Shown here piece by piece: positions 1-7,742 of a stretch of DNA of 46,956 nt. A program made the position numbers and the translations under genes. The stretch comes from Ruminococcus sp. (lineage in GTDB: Bacteria > Bacillota > Clostridia > Oscillospirales > Ruminococcaceae). Positions within the stretch are counted from its first letter, which is position 1; the number at the start of each line of letters is the position of its first letter. The notes under the pieces were generated by a model. The model worked only from the letters and a program-made list of their open reading frames with translations, was not told the origin of the DNA and made no database searches. Location of the stretch: contig JAMPAO010000010.1 in the NCBI GenBank assembly GCA_023667165.1, forward strand, positions 1 through 46,956, in the 5' to 3' direction.

Positions 1-285
1 TTCAAATTTGCTTACTCTTCTTCGCAGATTTTAGCCTATGTGGACAAGTTCTTAGTAAAATGTCCAATAGAACACGTAAACAAGCCCATTCCGAATAGCA
101 GAAAAGCTGTTCACAAGATAACGGCGGCATTGCTGGGAGTAGTCTACGGAGCAATCGGGACTATTTTAACAGCATTTTCAAATAGATACGGTGCTTTGAT
201 AATATACACATTATCATTAGTAACTGTACTGGTCATCGCTGCAATAATAAAGGAAAGGAGGAACAGCAATGAAAGCAACAAATAA
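1..285 (+). CDS. agrB: AgrB-like peptide-processing membrane protease, 3' part only
   Basis: The frame is open from base 1, so this is the C-terminal part of a gene that starts outside the window; the GTG at 40 is internal. AgrB is an integral-membrane cysteine peptidase that trims and cyclises the AgrD precursor into an autoinducing peptide. The segment KCPIEHVNKPIPNSRK matches the polar linker typical of AgrB (P-[VI]-[DE]-H-x-N-K-P). Two hydrophobic segments follow, then a basic tail. The catalytic His/Cys lie upstream and cannot be checked. The stop overlaps the start of agrD by 17 bases, the usual agrBD coupling. The family call rests on the linker plus the agrD neighbour. Confidence 0.8.
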   Translation, partial: FKFAYSSSQILAYVDKFLVKCPIEHVNKPIPNSRKAVHKITAALLGVVYGAIGTILTAFSNRYGALIIYTLSLVTVLVIAAIIKERRNSNESNK

Positions 286-394
286 AACTGCTCTTGTAAT
301 TAAGAAAATTGCGGGAAAAATGGCTAAGGTTTCGTGCGGCGCGGCTTCTATTTGGGGTCTTCACCAGATTAAGGAACCTAAGGTACGCAAATGA
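269..394 (+). CDS. agrD: AgrD-like cyclic lactone autoinducer peptide precursor
   Basis: A 41-residue ORF starts at an ATG behind a good GGAAAGGAGG site and overlaps the end of agrB. It has the AgrD layout: a basic, amphipathic N-terminal helix (about residues 1-20), a core containing Cys (VSCGAASIWG), and an acidic/proline tail (HQIKEPKVRK) resembling the conserved QPKxP tail removed by AgrB. Cys23 is the only cysteine. By family knowledge it would form the thiolactone, so the mature signal would lie around residues 23-30; the exact ends are inferred. No agrC or agrA follows, so the receptor pair must lie upstream or elsewhere. Confidence 0.82.
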   Translation: MKATNKTALVIKKIAGKMAKVSCGAASIWGLHQIKEPKVRK

Positions 395-405
395 GCGACC
401 TTTAA

Positions 406-517
406 ATCAGATTTGTTTTGCACAAGTAATAAATTTCGTGCCTGAAATTTGTGCGTTGCGCCCAAATGCTTGGCAAGTCTTAAGAAATTTGTTAAGATGT
501 GCAAAACAATATCTGAT
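406..517. other. Long imperfect hairpin between agrD and the M23 gene
   Basis: The left arm around 406-424 (AATCAGATTTGTTTTGCACA) and the right arm at 498-517 (TGTGCAAAACAATATCTGAT) are inverted copies with one indel. Pairing resumes inwards (AAATTTC with GAAATTT, TGCC with GGCA). The centre can close as ATTTGTGCG/CGCCCAAAT around TTG. The whole 112 bases can therefore fold into one interrupted stem in the agrD to M23 interval. It could be an attenuator or processing structure in the agr transcript, or a small palindromic repeat element. No target-site duplication was seen. Confidence 0.55.
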
Positions 518-560
518 ACAACAAGTTTAATCAAAAATAAAAATTGAAAGGATTGGTTTT

Positions 561-1544
561 ATGAAACTGAAAAAAATCGCTGCTGTTCTTATGTCTATGA
601 CTTTGGCATTAAGTATGGCACAAACCGTAAGCGCAGTGAATGGTGCGGATTATTTGCAGAGTGAGCCGCTCATCATTCCTCCACAGGACAATTACGCTGA
701 ATATGAAGAGCCTATTGACGGTCAATATTTCAGTGTTGAAAACGTTGACGAGGTTGTGGACATAGCACCACTCGGCATTGAGCCTTATTCAACAAATTCA
801 AAAACATACGGCGTTACGTGGACTGTAAAAGCAGGAACGTCGGTAAGGGCATCAATAAAGACATATATGTCTACAGGCGATAAAATGACTTTTAACTTAT
901 CGTATACACCTACAACGGCAAATGTGGGTATCGGAGTTGTTACTCCGAGTAACGTATTTAGAAATTACTCCGTATCCAACGGAAGGCTTTCTGCAACAAT
1001 GACTATGAACGAAAACGGCATTTATCAGATGTGCATAAAAAACAGCTCGAAATCTGATGTAAAGTTTTCGGGAACATATTCATTTAACGCCACCTGCCCG
1101 TTTGAGTATATGTTTAAATCACCTAAAATGGCGACATATATCTCAAGCAAATACGGAGAAGTAAGGAGTGACGGAACACACTATGCACTTGATATAACTA
1201 CAGGTGTAGCTGGTGGAATACAGAATTATCCTGTATACAACACATTGACTGGAACTGTTATAAAAAATGGTTATTTTACAGATGGAGTAACCACTTGTGT
1301 TGCCATTACTCATACAAATGGATATACAAGTAGGTTTTTACATATGGATCTGTCTAATAATGGTTTATCGCTCAATGGAAGTGCATCTACTGGTAAGCAA
1401 ATAGGAAAAGTAAGTAATAAAGGATGTTCTGCATACCATCTGCATTTAGATGTAAATACAATTAATACCTACAATGGTCCGTCACTTACATCAAGCAATA
1501 CAGTTAATCCGCAGCTTCTTTTCCCCAATGTTTCATTTACTTAA
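561..1544 (+). CDS. Secreted M23-family (LytM-like) peptidase
   Basis: This 327-residue protein has a clear Sec signal peptide (MKLKK, hydrophobic core, TVSA cleavage region near residue 26), then a polar linker and a beta-rich domain (about 76-175) of unknown role. The C-terminal domain (about 185-327) carries the M23 zinc motifs: H-x3-D in GTHYALDI (about 206-210), the RFLHMD segment, and HLH in YHLHLDV (about 293-295). Family members cleave peptidoglycan cross-bridges or are catalytically dead regulators; the key residues here look intact. ATG start with GAAAGGATTGG upstream. Its place directly behind agrBD suggests quorum control, which is inference. The region is clearly AT-richer than the cas genes. 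Confidence 0.75.
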   Translation: MKLKKIAAVLMSMTLALSMAQTVSAVNGADYLQSEPLIIPPQDNYAEYEEPIDGQYFSVENVDEVVDIAPLGIEPYSTNSKTYGVTWTVKAGTSVRASIKTYMSTGDKMTFNLSYTPTTANVGIGVVTPSNVFRNYSVSNGRLSATMTMNENGIYQMCIKNSSKSDVKFSGTYSFNATCPFEYMFKSPKMATYISSKYGEVRSDGTHYALDITTGVAGGIQNYPVYNTLTGTVIKNGYFTDGVTTCVAITHTNGYTSRFLHMDLSNNGLSLNGSASTGKQIGKVSNKGCSAYHLHLDVNTINTYNGPSLTSSNTVNPQLLFPNVSFT

Positions 1545-1563
1545 TTTATGGAGGTAATTTAAA

Positions 1564-2382
1564 ATGAAAAGAAAACTTACTATGATTTTGGCATTGACAG
1601 CCACATTTACAATTATGACTACCTGCAACAACACAAGTGAAAATACTCAAGCGGAGATTGACAAGAATATGATTGTGACAGAAAGCGCAACAGCAACGGC
1701 AGATGAAACCGAGTTTAAACAGGAAATTCCTGTATCTGAGGAAACTGACACTACTAATACAACTGATACTACCATAGAAAGGTCTGAACCTGTTTCAGTC
1801 TCAACTATTGAGTATCAAGATATTGAAATGCCTGTTCCATTTGAGAACGAGGTCGGAGATTTAAACGCTGATTTTTACTCAACCGTCAATTTAAAATTGG
1901 GGTATATTGATATGAGCTTTGTCGACTTTGTAGGTGTTGATGAATTTGAAAACTGGCTTAACAATACAAGCAGTTCATTGAGTGAATTAACATCTGTTGG
2001 CGAGGTGGCAAATCTTTATTCTTTCATCAAACACTTTGATGTACCCAGTGATTTTGTCCGCGAGAATCTTGTAAATATGCGAAATGGTTCTGCTGACGAT
2101 TTTTCAGATGAGGAAATTGATTTAATCGTATCCGATGATGACGAAGCGGTTGCAAGGCATTTTGCCGCAGATACGGCAATTCTCAAGGGAAGCAATATTT
2201 ATTCGCTGAAATGGGTATATTACCATACTCCCGCAGATTATGCCGCAAATGGAATTACAGTGGAAGAACTTGAAACTGCATTGCCTATGTTTGACCGTGT
2301 TACACTTACAAGTGAGGCGGAACAGGCAATTGAGATGAAGATTAACTCATATGCTGCTATTGCTTCTGAAAATCTCCAGTAA
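1564..2382 (+). CDS. Predicted lipoprotein, acidic, function unknown
   Basis: A 272-residue protein follows the M23 gene by 19 bases with a GGAGG site, so the two are probably co-transcribed. It begins with a short basic stretch and hydrophobic segment ending IMTTCN, a weak lipobox with Cys near residue 21. A Thr/Glu-rich spacer (about 25-85) would extend it from the membrane. The remainder (about 90-272) is acidic and predicted helical, without motifs I recognise. It may be a partner, inhibitor or immunity-like protein for the neighbouring peptidase; this is only a guess from proximity. Confidence 0.65.
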   Translation: MKRKLTMILALTATFTIMTTCNNTSENTQAEIDKNMIVTESATATADETEFKQEIPVSEETDTTNTTDTTIERSEPVSVSTIEYQDIEMPVPFENEVGDLNADFYSTVNLKLGYIDMSFVDFVGVDEFENWLNNTSSSLSELTSVGEVANLYSFIKHFDVPSDFVRENLVNMRNGSADDFSDEEIDLIVSDDDEAVARHFAADTAILKGSNIYSLKWVYYHTPADYAANGITVEELETALPMFDRVTLTSEAEQAIEMKINSYAAIASENLQ

Positions 2383-2420
2383 TGATTGTCGTAGCATTTA
2401 TTGCTGTAAATAGCCTAATT

Positions 2421-2463
2421 GTTATATGGCGCAGATAACTTGTCGTTATTTGCGCTATATAAC
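2421..2463 (+). terminator. Hairpin downstream of the agr-M23-lipoprotein genes
   Basis: GTTATATGGCGCAGATAAC and GTTATTTGCGCTATATAAC form a long stem with small mismatches around TTGTC, followed by ATTATTTTT. It lies 38 bases after the lipoprotein stop and is the likely first terminator of the rightward operon. Confidence 0.6.
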
Positions 2464-2563
2464 ATTATTTTTAATATTAAAATAATCTTAATCATTCCAC
2501 AAATTCAATAATTTCAAGTTCGTCAGAATAACACCATTTCAACCATAACTTACTATAGTGTTA

Positions 2564-2599
2564 AAAACAGGGCTATTGATTTTCCAATAACCCTGTTTT
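2564..2599. terminator. Bidirectional intrinsic terminator between convergent operons
   Basis: AAAACAGGG and CCCTGTTTT flank a further TATTG/CAATA pairing around ATTTTC. Both strands end the stem in a T run. It separates the rightward agr-side genes from the leftward LytTR-DUF3021 pair. The remaining sequence at 2383-2745 holds only this hairpin, the previous one and AT-rich DNA without a convincing gene. Confidence 0.75.
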
Positions 2600-2745
2600 G
2601 CGTTCTGACTGTCATTGCATAATGTATCTTTATGACAACAACGTATTATCGGCGTTTGTGGGTTTTCATCTCTTGCCTAAACAGGCAAACTGGAACTTAG
2701 TGTGAAATTACCGTAACACCGTCCGATGTCGAAATATATAAGGCA

Positions 2746-3183
2746 CTATCTCATATTTTTCTGAAACTCCGCAAGCTCTTTTGTAAGCTGTTTTGCAGAA
2801 AAATAATTGTTCATAATACTGATAAAATTGACAAGTATAAATATTACCAGAACGCATATGATCACACCTATAATAACCTCGGTTTTTTCCGTGTGGATCA
2901 TCGGACTTAGTATACAGATGATCACAACTTCCGCCTCTATGACCGCAAACTGTATAATTTTACGCAGAATTATCTGCTTATCCGACAGTTCTTTTGAAGA
3001 GTACATAAGCAAATTAGGAATAACTCCCAAAGCGGCAAAAATAAACGGCGAGGCAAATGCGCTGTATCCGAATTTTGCGTCGGGATCAAGAATTGAACCG
3101 AGGATCGCAATTCCCGCCGTAATACAAGTAACAAGGATAAAATATATCATAAGCGATCTGTTAAGTATTTCTTTAAGGCTCAT
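2746..3183 (-). CDS. DUF3021 family membrane protein
   Basis: 145 residues with four hydrophobic segments (about 12-32, 42-60, 76-95 and 103-125) and a charged C-terminal tail, matching DUF3021 proteins in size and topology. These are small four-TM proteins encoded next to LytTR regulators and thought to hold the regulator inactive at the membrane. The start codon overlaps the LytTR stop by four bases (ATGA), so translation is probably coupled. Family assignment rests on topology and on the neighbour. Confidence 0.75.
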   Translation of the reverse strand: MSLKEILNRSLMIYFILVTCITAGIAILGSILDPDAKFGYSAFASPFIFAALGVIPNLLMYSSKELSDKQIILRKIIQFAVIEAEVVIICILSPMIHTEKTEVIIGVIICVLVIFILVNFISIMNNYFSAKQLTKELAEFQKNMR

Positions 3184-3626
3184 ATGCTTTCTCCTTTCAG
3201 AGCTTTTTTCAGCTCGGGTACGTATTTTCTTGAAACAATAATTTGTTCTCCGTTTTGAAGTACAGCCGTAAATCTGCTGTTCAGCGAGGGTTTTATCGAC
3301 TCGATCTTCATGAGATTGAGCAGTACGGATTTTGATATGCGCAAAAAATGCTTTTCTCTCAAAGCGTCATCCAGCTCATACAGCTTCTGACGCGTTTCAT
3401 ATATCTGTTTTTCACAGTAAATGAATACCTTGTTGTCGACTCCTTCAATATAAAACACGTCGGAAACCGGAATTTCATACTGCGAGCCTTCGATAATACC
3501 CGTAAGCTGTCCTTGTATGGATTTAACAAAGCGGACGATCTCCGTTATTTCATTGCTTACCTTATGGCAGTAAATTTCCAGCCGTTCTTTTTCCTCTTTT
3601 TTTATCTGAGAAATATTTATTATCAT
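3180..3626 (-). CDS. LytTR-domain transcriptional regulator
   Basis: 148 residues. The C-terminal half (about 45-143) is a LytTR DNA-binding domain: VSDVFYIEGVDNKVFIYCEK, then LREKHFLRISKSVLLNL and a final VSRKYVPELKK strand-helix. There is no receiver domain; a short helical N-terminus replaces it, as in stand-alone LytTR-DUF3021 pairs that usually control their own operon. No clear Shine-Dalgarno precedes the ATG at 3626, so the start is uncertain, but no later Met leaves the domain intact. Whether it relates to the agr locus to its left cannot be told from sequence. Confidence 0.85.
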   Translation of the reverse strand: MIINISQIKKEEKERLEIYCHKVSNEITEIVRFVKSIQGQLTGIIEGSQYEIPVSDVFYIEGVDNKVFIYCEKQIYETRQKLYELDDALREKHFLRISKSVLLNLMKIESIKPSLNSRFTAVLQNGEQIIVSRKYVPELKKALKGESI

Positions 3627-3688
3627 TTACAATAACCGACCGAATACCGAAAGCGCAGCATTGGAAATACACCGGGTAAATACGTTTC

Positions 3689-3719
3689 CAAGTCCTCGTA
3701 ACATACTTCCGAGGACTTG
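3689..3719. terminator. Perfect 10-bp stem between the hydrolase and LytTR genes
   Basis: CAAGTCCTCG and CGAGGACTTG form a perfect stem with an 11-base loop, 20 bases downstream of the hydrolase stop. The leftward strand lacks a clean T run, so the hairpin is clear but terminator function is only probable. Confidence 0.5.
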
Positions 3720-3739
3720 AAATTTTATTCGGCACTTAT

Positions 3740-5119
3740 TTAATTTTCTGACATTTGCGCATTCCAGGGTTCAATACTCGGTTCGCCCTCTCCTTTCAGA
3801 TAATAGTTAAAAAATTCAAGAATGATACCGTTGATCCGGGGGATAAATTCTGAGGGATCCACGTCACCTTTACCCAGCATTTTTGCAAGAGGAGGAGCAA
3901 AAAGGGGCAGATCGGTGAAATCCATATGCTCCGTACCGTCGAAATGAGCTTCCCTGCTGTCAACGGCGTTGTCAAGCAAGTATTTGTTTACATATTCTGT
4001 TTCTCTTTTTTCACCGACATAAGAGTCAGCCCAATGACGTGCGTTATTCAGCGAAAGCACAGGTATGGGGTAAGGTTCGGGGTTATAGCCGATCACTCCG
4101 TCGGTAAATGACATTTCTTCTCCCAGCATTGTGCCGTCAATGTCCACCACTGCTTTAACGTCGTCACGCTCTCTGCCGAGCTGCACCGCTGCCGCACCGC
4201 CTATGGAATGTCCCGTAACGCCGATATTTTCCGTGTCTGCCATTCCGATCGCTTTGAGGATCTCCGCATTTACTTTGTCCGATTTTGTGTACCATGCTCC
4301 GTCAAGCGCACCGGAATTTTTTGCGGCTTTTATTGAATCAAGCACAAAGTTTTCATCAGCCGTACGGATAGACATCCATTCGCATATGGTATTAAAATCC
4401 TCCTCGGTTTCGGTGTAATCGGAACCGGACTGCATATTGACAGCAGTCTGCATAAAGTCAAAGTCAACTATAATTGTTTTTCCGCTTGTATCCTGTGTAA
4501 AGAAAGCGTAGTAAGGGTGGTCTATGCTTGCTACGACATAACCGTTGCTTGCAAGCTCAAAATACAGGGAGGAATTGCTCTGATAATAGCCGAAAGAGCC
4601 GTGAGCAAACAATACCAAAGGACAGCTTGCCGCTCCGCTTTCGGGGTAGTAAAAGTGAATAGGTATCTCACGGTTGGAGCCGTCGGTTTCATAAGCTTCA
4701 AGCCTGCTCCTGTCGATAAGTATCGCCTGTGTTTCCTTTACCTCATAGCTGCCGCTTGTTTCAAGTCCCGAATAGCCTGTGAAAACAAAAGCGGGGAAAA
4801 GAGAGAAACCGATAATGACAACGCTCATAACGGCGCCGCCGATCGCCTTTCCCTTTGTTTTTTCTTTTTTTGTACCGCCGCGTCTTATAAGATATGCGAT
4901 ACAGGATATGGCAAGGCGTATTCCGAGAATGATCAAACAGCCGGTAAATCTCCATTTCTGACCTGCCGCGGGCAGAAGCATTACAAGCAGCATGAGTATA
5001 AATTCAGCGCCGCTGAATAATAATCTGTTTCTGTGCCAAAGGCTTATGTATTTTGTGCAGCTAAGCACCGTAAGCACAATTTCCATGACCGTAAAAACCG
5101 CAAATAATATAGCTCCCAT
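3740..5119 (-). CDS. Membrane-anchored alpha/beta hydrolase (PAF-acetylhydrolase/dienelactone-hydrolase-like)
   Basis: About 459 residues. The N-terminal 120-130 residues carry about four membrane segments. The rest is an alpha/beta-hydrolase fold with an oxyanion strand (LVLFAHGSFGYYQSN), the nucleophile elbow GHSIGG, and a late GTEHMDF supplying the probable catalytic His. It is probably an esterase or lipase acting outside the membrane on an unknown substrate. I prefer the start at 5119 over the ATG at 5137 because GGAG lies eight bases before MGAILFAVF. It has its own sigma-A promoter and stands alone. Confidence 0.75.
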   Translation of the reverse strand: MGAILFAVFTVMEIVLTVLSCTKYISLWHRNRLLFSGAEFILMLLVMLLPAAGQKWRFTGCLIILGIRLAISCIAYLIRRGGTKKEKTKGKAIGGAVMSVVIIGFSLFPAFVFTGYSGLETSGSYEVKETQAILIDRSRLEAYETDGSNREIPIHFYYPESGAASCPLVLFAHGSFGYYQSNSSLYFELASNGYVVASIDHPYYAFFTQDTSGKTIIVDFDFMQTAVNMQSGSDYTETEEDFNTICEWMSIRTADENFVLDSIKAAKNSGALDGAWYTKSDKVNAEILKAIGMADTENIGVTGHSIGGAAAVQLGRERDDVKAVVDIDGTMLGEEMSFTDGVIGYNPEPYPIPVLSLNNARHWADSYVGEKRETEYVNKYLLDNAVDSREAHFDGTEHMDFTDLPLFAPPLAKMLGKGDVDPSEFIPRINGIILEFFNYYLKGEGEPSIEPWNAQMSEN

Positions 5120-5165
5120 TTTTAAAACTCCATTCATTTCATTTTGTGTTTTAGCTTATGTATTC

Positions 5166-5194
5166 AGTATACATCACGATACAAAAGAAATCAA
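5166..5194 (-). promoter_or_regulatory. Sigma-A promoter of the alpha/beta hydrolase gene
   Basis: On the minus strand, TTGATT (5194-5189) and TATACT (5171-5166) are 17 bases apart, about 45 bases before the chosen start codon. Confidence 0.7.
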
Positions 5195-5345
5195 CGAAAA
5201 AAACGCAAGATGCAATTTGGGGAGGTAAAATGCATAAGCTGACCGTGGGCGGCGCAGGATCTTATATACGTTGCTCAGCGAGGGATCGGTATAAAAAAAT
5301 TGTAACACAAAAAACGTCGAATGTCAATGCAGAAAGGAATGTATT

Positions 5346-5492
5346 TCATAAGCGGCAAAGGGCGGAAAGATCGACGCGGCGGGAGCAAGAAAGTCCGAAT
5401 TTGACTTCCGCAAATGCGTTTGCGGGAAGCAGGGTAACTGCGTTCAGTGCCATAATCATTGAAAGGGTAAGAAGCATTTTTATGTGGGTCAT
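5346..5492 (-). pseudogene. 48-codon ORF with a signal peptide; probable gene remnant or small secreted peptide
   Basis: A short minus-strand ORF starts at ATG 5492 behind GAGGA. It begins MTHIKMLLTLSMIMALNAVT and reaches a signal-peptidase-like site ANAFA-E near residue 28. Only about 20 residues follow, including one Cys. Either it encodes a tiny secreted peptide or it is the 5' stump of an exported protein whose body was lost. The rest of 5195-5559 shows no other credible gene. Confidence 0.35.
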
Positions 5493-5559
5493 TTGAGCGA
5501 TCCTCAAATTATTTTAATAACATAATATTATGCCCCCAAAATTCAATGCAAAGAAAAGA

Positions 5560-6090
5560 CTAAATAAAAGCATTTAACCTAAATCCGGATATAGAAATAT
5601 CTATGGCAACAGCTATTTCAAAAATAAAAAAATACAATGCAGGATTAAGTATTATCAAAATAAATTTTTCGGCAAAGGATTTAATTTTTATATTCAGCAG
5701 AAAAAATTGTATAATTATCATAACAATTGGTACTATAACAAACAATGCATAGTACGGTACAGGAGCTATCATTTCATAAATATAATATTCATCAATATTA
5801 TAAATATTGCAAATCAGCTTAGAAACTGCATAAATCACTGCAATTGCCGCAGCCGGACTGAACAATGAAGTTACTATGTACATAAGCAAATATCGGTTAA
5901 TATTCAATTTGTACTTGCCGATCAGAATAATTGCAATGACAGAAGAGAGCACCGCCAAAATACCGGGAAGTGACATTATTATAAATACAGAAAGATCAGA
6001 ATCGCTTGCCCATACATCTCTTATCCATATAAGATACACAACAGCGGCGATAGTCAAAATAAGCGGAAGAATAAAGGAACCTTTTTTCAT
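5560..6090 (-). CDS. Five-TM membrane protein, unknown, last gene of the CARF operon
   Basis: 176 residues, almost entirely hydrophobic, with about five membrane spans (approximately 6-25, 34-58, 66-93, 105-135 and 142-165) and short Lys-rich loops. No known motif is visible. The start has a strong AGGAGG site. It follows the sigma-like gene by 54 bases on the same strand without a visible terminator, so it may be co-transcribed with the CRISPR-associated effector genes. Membrane proteins are frequent in type III accessory sets, but this one has no visible nucleotide-sensing domain. Low GC, like the sigma-like gene next to it. Confidence 0.6.
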   Translation of the reverse strand: MKKGSFILPLILTIAAVVYLIWIRDVWASDSDLSVFIIMSLPGILAVLSSVIAIILIGKYKLNINRYLLMYIVTSLFSPAAAIAVIYAVSKLICNIYNIDEYYIYEMIAPVPYYALFVIVPIVMIIIQFFLLNIKIKSFAEKFILIILNPALYFFIFEIAVAIDISISGFRLNAFI

Positions 6091-6144
6091 AATTGACCTC
6101 CTGTTATTTGTGTTGGAAAAAAACGCATTTCTTTATTCAAAACT

Positions 6145-7074
6145 CTACTGAAGCTCTTCTTTTATATCCTTTAATATCTTTTCAACCTTATTTTTTTGCG
6201 GGGAAAACGCCGCTTGGGTTATGCCCTTACCAAGCTGCTTCAAATACGCGTTAATAACGTGATATTTCGGATCTCTAACTTTAGATTTCGAATCTTCATC
6301 GTCAGATTCCGCATCATCGCAGCAAAGCCTATCGGAATCATTTTGATTTCCCGTAAATTCGGAAAGCCGCCTGCAGGCAAATTTTTTGATATCCGTTACC
6401 GAATCACACTTGCCCGTAACAAGCGTGTTCAAAAAATCGATAACGGCAGCCTCATCAAACTTATTGCTGTTTCGTTTTACGATTTCATCGAACCAGGCAT
6501 CACTGTTAAAAACTCCGTATGTTAATTTGTATGTAAAGAAAAGCGGCGGGTAACATATCCACTTTTTGTTCTTGTACTGCTTTTTAATTGCAATACATTC
6601 CGTGGCAAAGCGTTGATAAAAAATCTCAATATCGTTGCGATAATTTAACTTATCATTTGTTGAATTGTCTTTAAGAAACTCATTTTTGCGTTTATTGCTA
6701 AGCTTGCCCTTGGAAATCCCTTCCTCATCATTGTCATAAATTTCACTGTCAAGAGATAAACCGTTTTTATGAGCATTTTTATCCTTGCGTAATTCATCAA
6801 TTAAATTGTTTTTGAATACTGTTTTATAAAGAGGCAAAAAATCTGTTACTCCGTTATATGACTTTAACGCTTTCATAATCGCGCCATGAAATGCAGATCC
6901 ATAAATAGAAGGATCAATATTAGGGTTATCAACAAGATATTTTGCGTTCTTATGCGACCATTCGCCAAGGACGCGGTACAATTCGTTAAACTCATATGAT
7001 GTACCGATTTTTTCCCTTTTTTGGCAAACATCAAGTGCAAGCCTGTTTATTTGATCCGTCATTTTTTCAGTCAT
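6145..7074 (-). CDS. Sigma-70 region 2-like protein coupled to a CARF gene
   Basis: 309 residues. Residues about 55-112 resemble sigma-70 region 2: FHGAIMKALKSYNGVTDFLP, then YKTVFKNNLIDELRKDK and a GLSLDSE turn, matching the usual F..Y....I.N.LID.LRK....SLD pattern. The middle is charged and low-complexity (about 113-150). A helical part follows (WICYPPLFFTYKL), and the end (GKGITQAAFSPQKNKVEKIL) could be a diverged region-4 helix-turn-helix. It overlaps the CARF gene by eight bases, so the two are translationally linked. I infer a transcription initiation role driven or released by CARF signalling. The region 2 likeness is by eye and needs profile searching. AT-rich relative to the cas operon. 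Confidence 0.55.
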   Translation of the reverse strand: MTEKMTDQINRLALDVCQKREKIGTSYEFNELYRVLGEWSHKNAKYLVDNPNIDPSIYGSAFHGAIMKALKSYNGVTDFLPLYKTVFKNNLIDELRKDKNAHKNGLSLDSEIYDNDEEGISKGKLSNKRKNEFLKDNSTNDKLNYRNDIEIFYQRFATECIAIKKQYKNKKWICYPPLFFTYKLTYGVFNSDAWFDEIVKRNSNKFDEAAVIDFLNTLVTGKCDSVTDIKKFACRRLSEFTGNQNDSDRLCCDDAESDDEDSKSKVRDPKYHVINAYLKQLGKGITQAAFSPQKNKVEKILKDIKEELQ

Positions 7075-7720
7075 TGCCGTCCTCTCCTTTTCCTAAAAGC
7101 ATTTTGATAAATCCAAGAGGATCTTCGGGTTTTGCCGACATCATTTCGCTCATAACGGAATTCATATAAAACAGCGCCGAAACGTCATAAATATATCCGA
7201 GATAGAAATTTCCGTCGGAATTTTTTTCGTTATGATCAACCTCGCCGTATGTCAGAGCTTTAATAACCGTATTCTCCTTGTAATGATACGCAAATGACAA
7301 AGCGAGCTGAACGGCGATCGGAGTAGGCTTGTTTCCGTAGGTTATATCCGCAACGATTTCGTCCCCGTCATGAATATGTTCGATCATCATTTCAAACAGA
7401 TCCAGATGCTTTGCAGTGGATTCCGCATAGTCAACGGATATTTCCTCAACGCCGCCGTATTCAAATCCAAGTTCGCCGCAGAGCTTTTCAACCTCGTCCT
7501 TGAATTTTTCCAGATTCCGCCGGCAGTTTCCGTCTTTGTCATTGGTTACAATTGCGGTAACGCGTATTTTTTCTCCGTTTGCCGGCAGATTTTTCATCGG
7601 GACAAGAACAGGATTGGTAAATTCACGGTCATTGTCCAGATAATCCGCACCCTCGGCGTTTTTGTAATTTATAGCCGACAGACCGCGGTTCAGTGAAATT
7701 GTTGTTATAAAATGTTTCAT
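7067..7720 (-). CDS. CARF-domain protein without effector domain
   Basis: 217 residues from ATG 7720, chosen over the upstream in-frame ATG at 7774 because AAAGGA sits nine bases before it. The N-terminal strand MKHFITTISLNRG and the segment EIVADITYGNKPTPIAVQLA (about 121-140), followed by ALTYGEV and a YDVSALFYMNSVM helix, match the TM1812/Csx1-type CARF fold that binds cyclic oligoadenylate. No HEPN, nuclease or helix-turn-helix region follows; only about 30 residues remain. It is therefore probably a sensor acting on a partner, most obviously the sigma-like protein whose start overlaps its stop. It may also form heterodimers with the CARF-HEPN protein next door. Confidence 0.75.
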   Translation of the reverse strand: MKHFITTISLNRGLSAINYKNAEGADYLDNDREFTNPVLVPMKNLPANGEKIRVTAIVTNDKDGNCRRNLEKFKDEVEKLCGELGFEYGGVEEISVDYAESTAKHLDLFEMMIEHIHDGDEIVADITYGNKPTPIAVQLALSFAYHYKENTVIKALTYGEVDHNEKNSDGNFYLGYIYDVSALFYMNSVMSEMMSAKPEDPLGFIKMLLGKGEDGND

Positions 7721-7742
7721 AATAATTATTCCTTTCTTCAAA

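Noticed and set aside
5158..5496. 112-codon rightward open frame
   Set aside because: It covers the promoter of the hydrolase gene on the other strand, lacks a ribosome site and has no protein-like composition.
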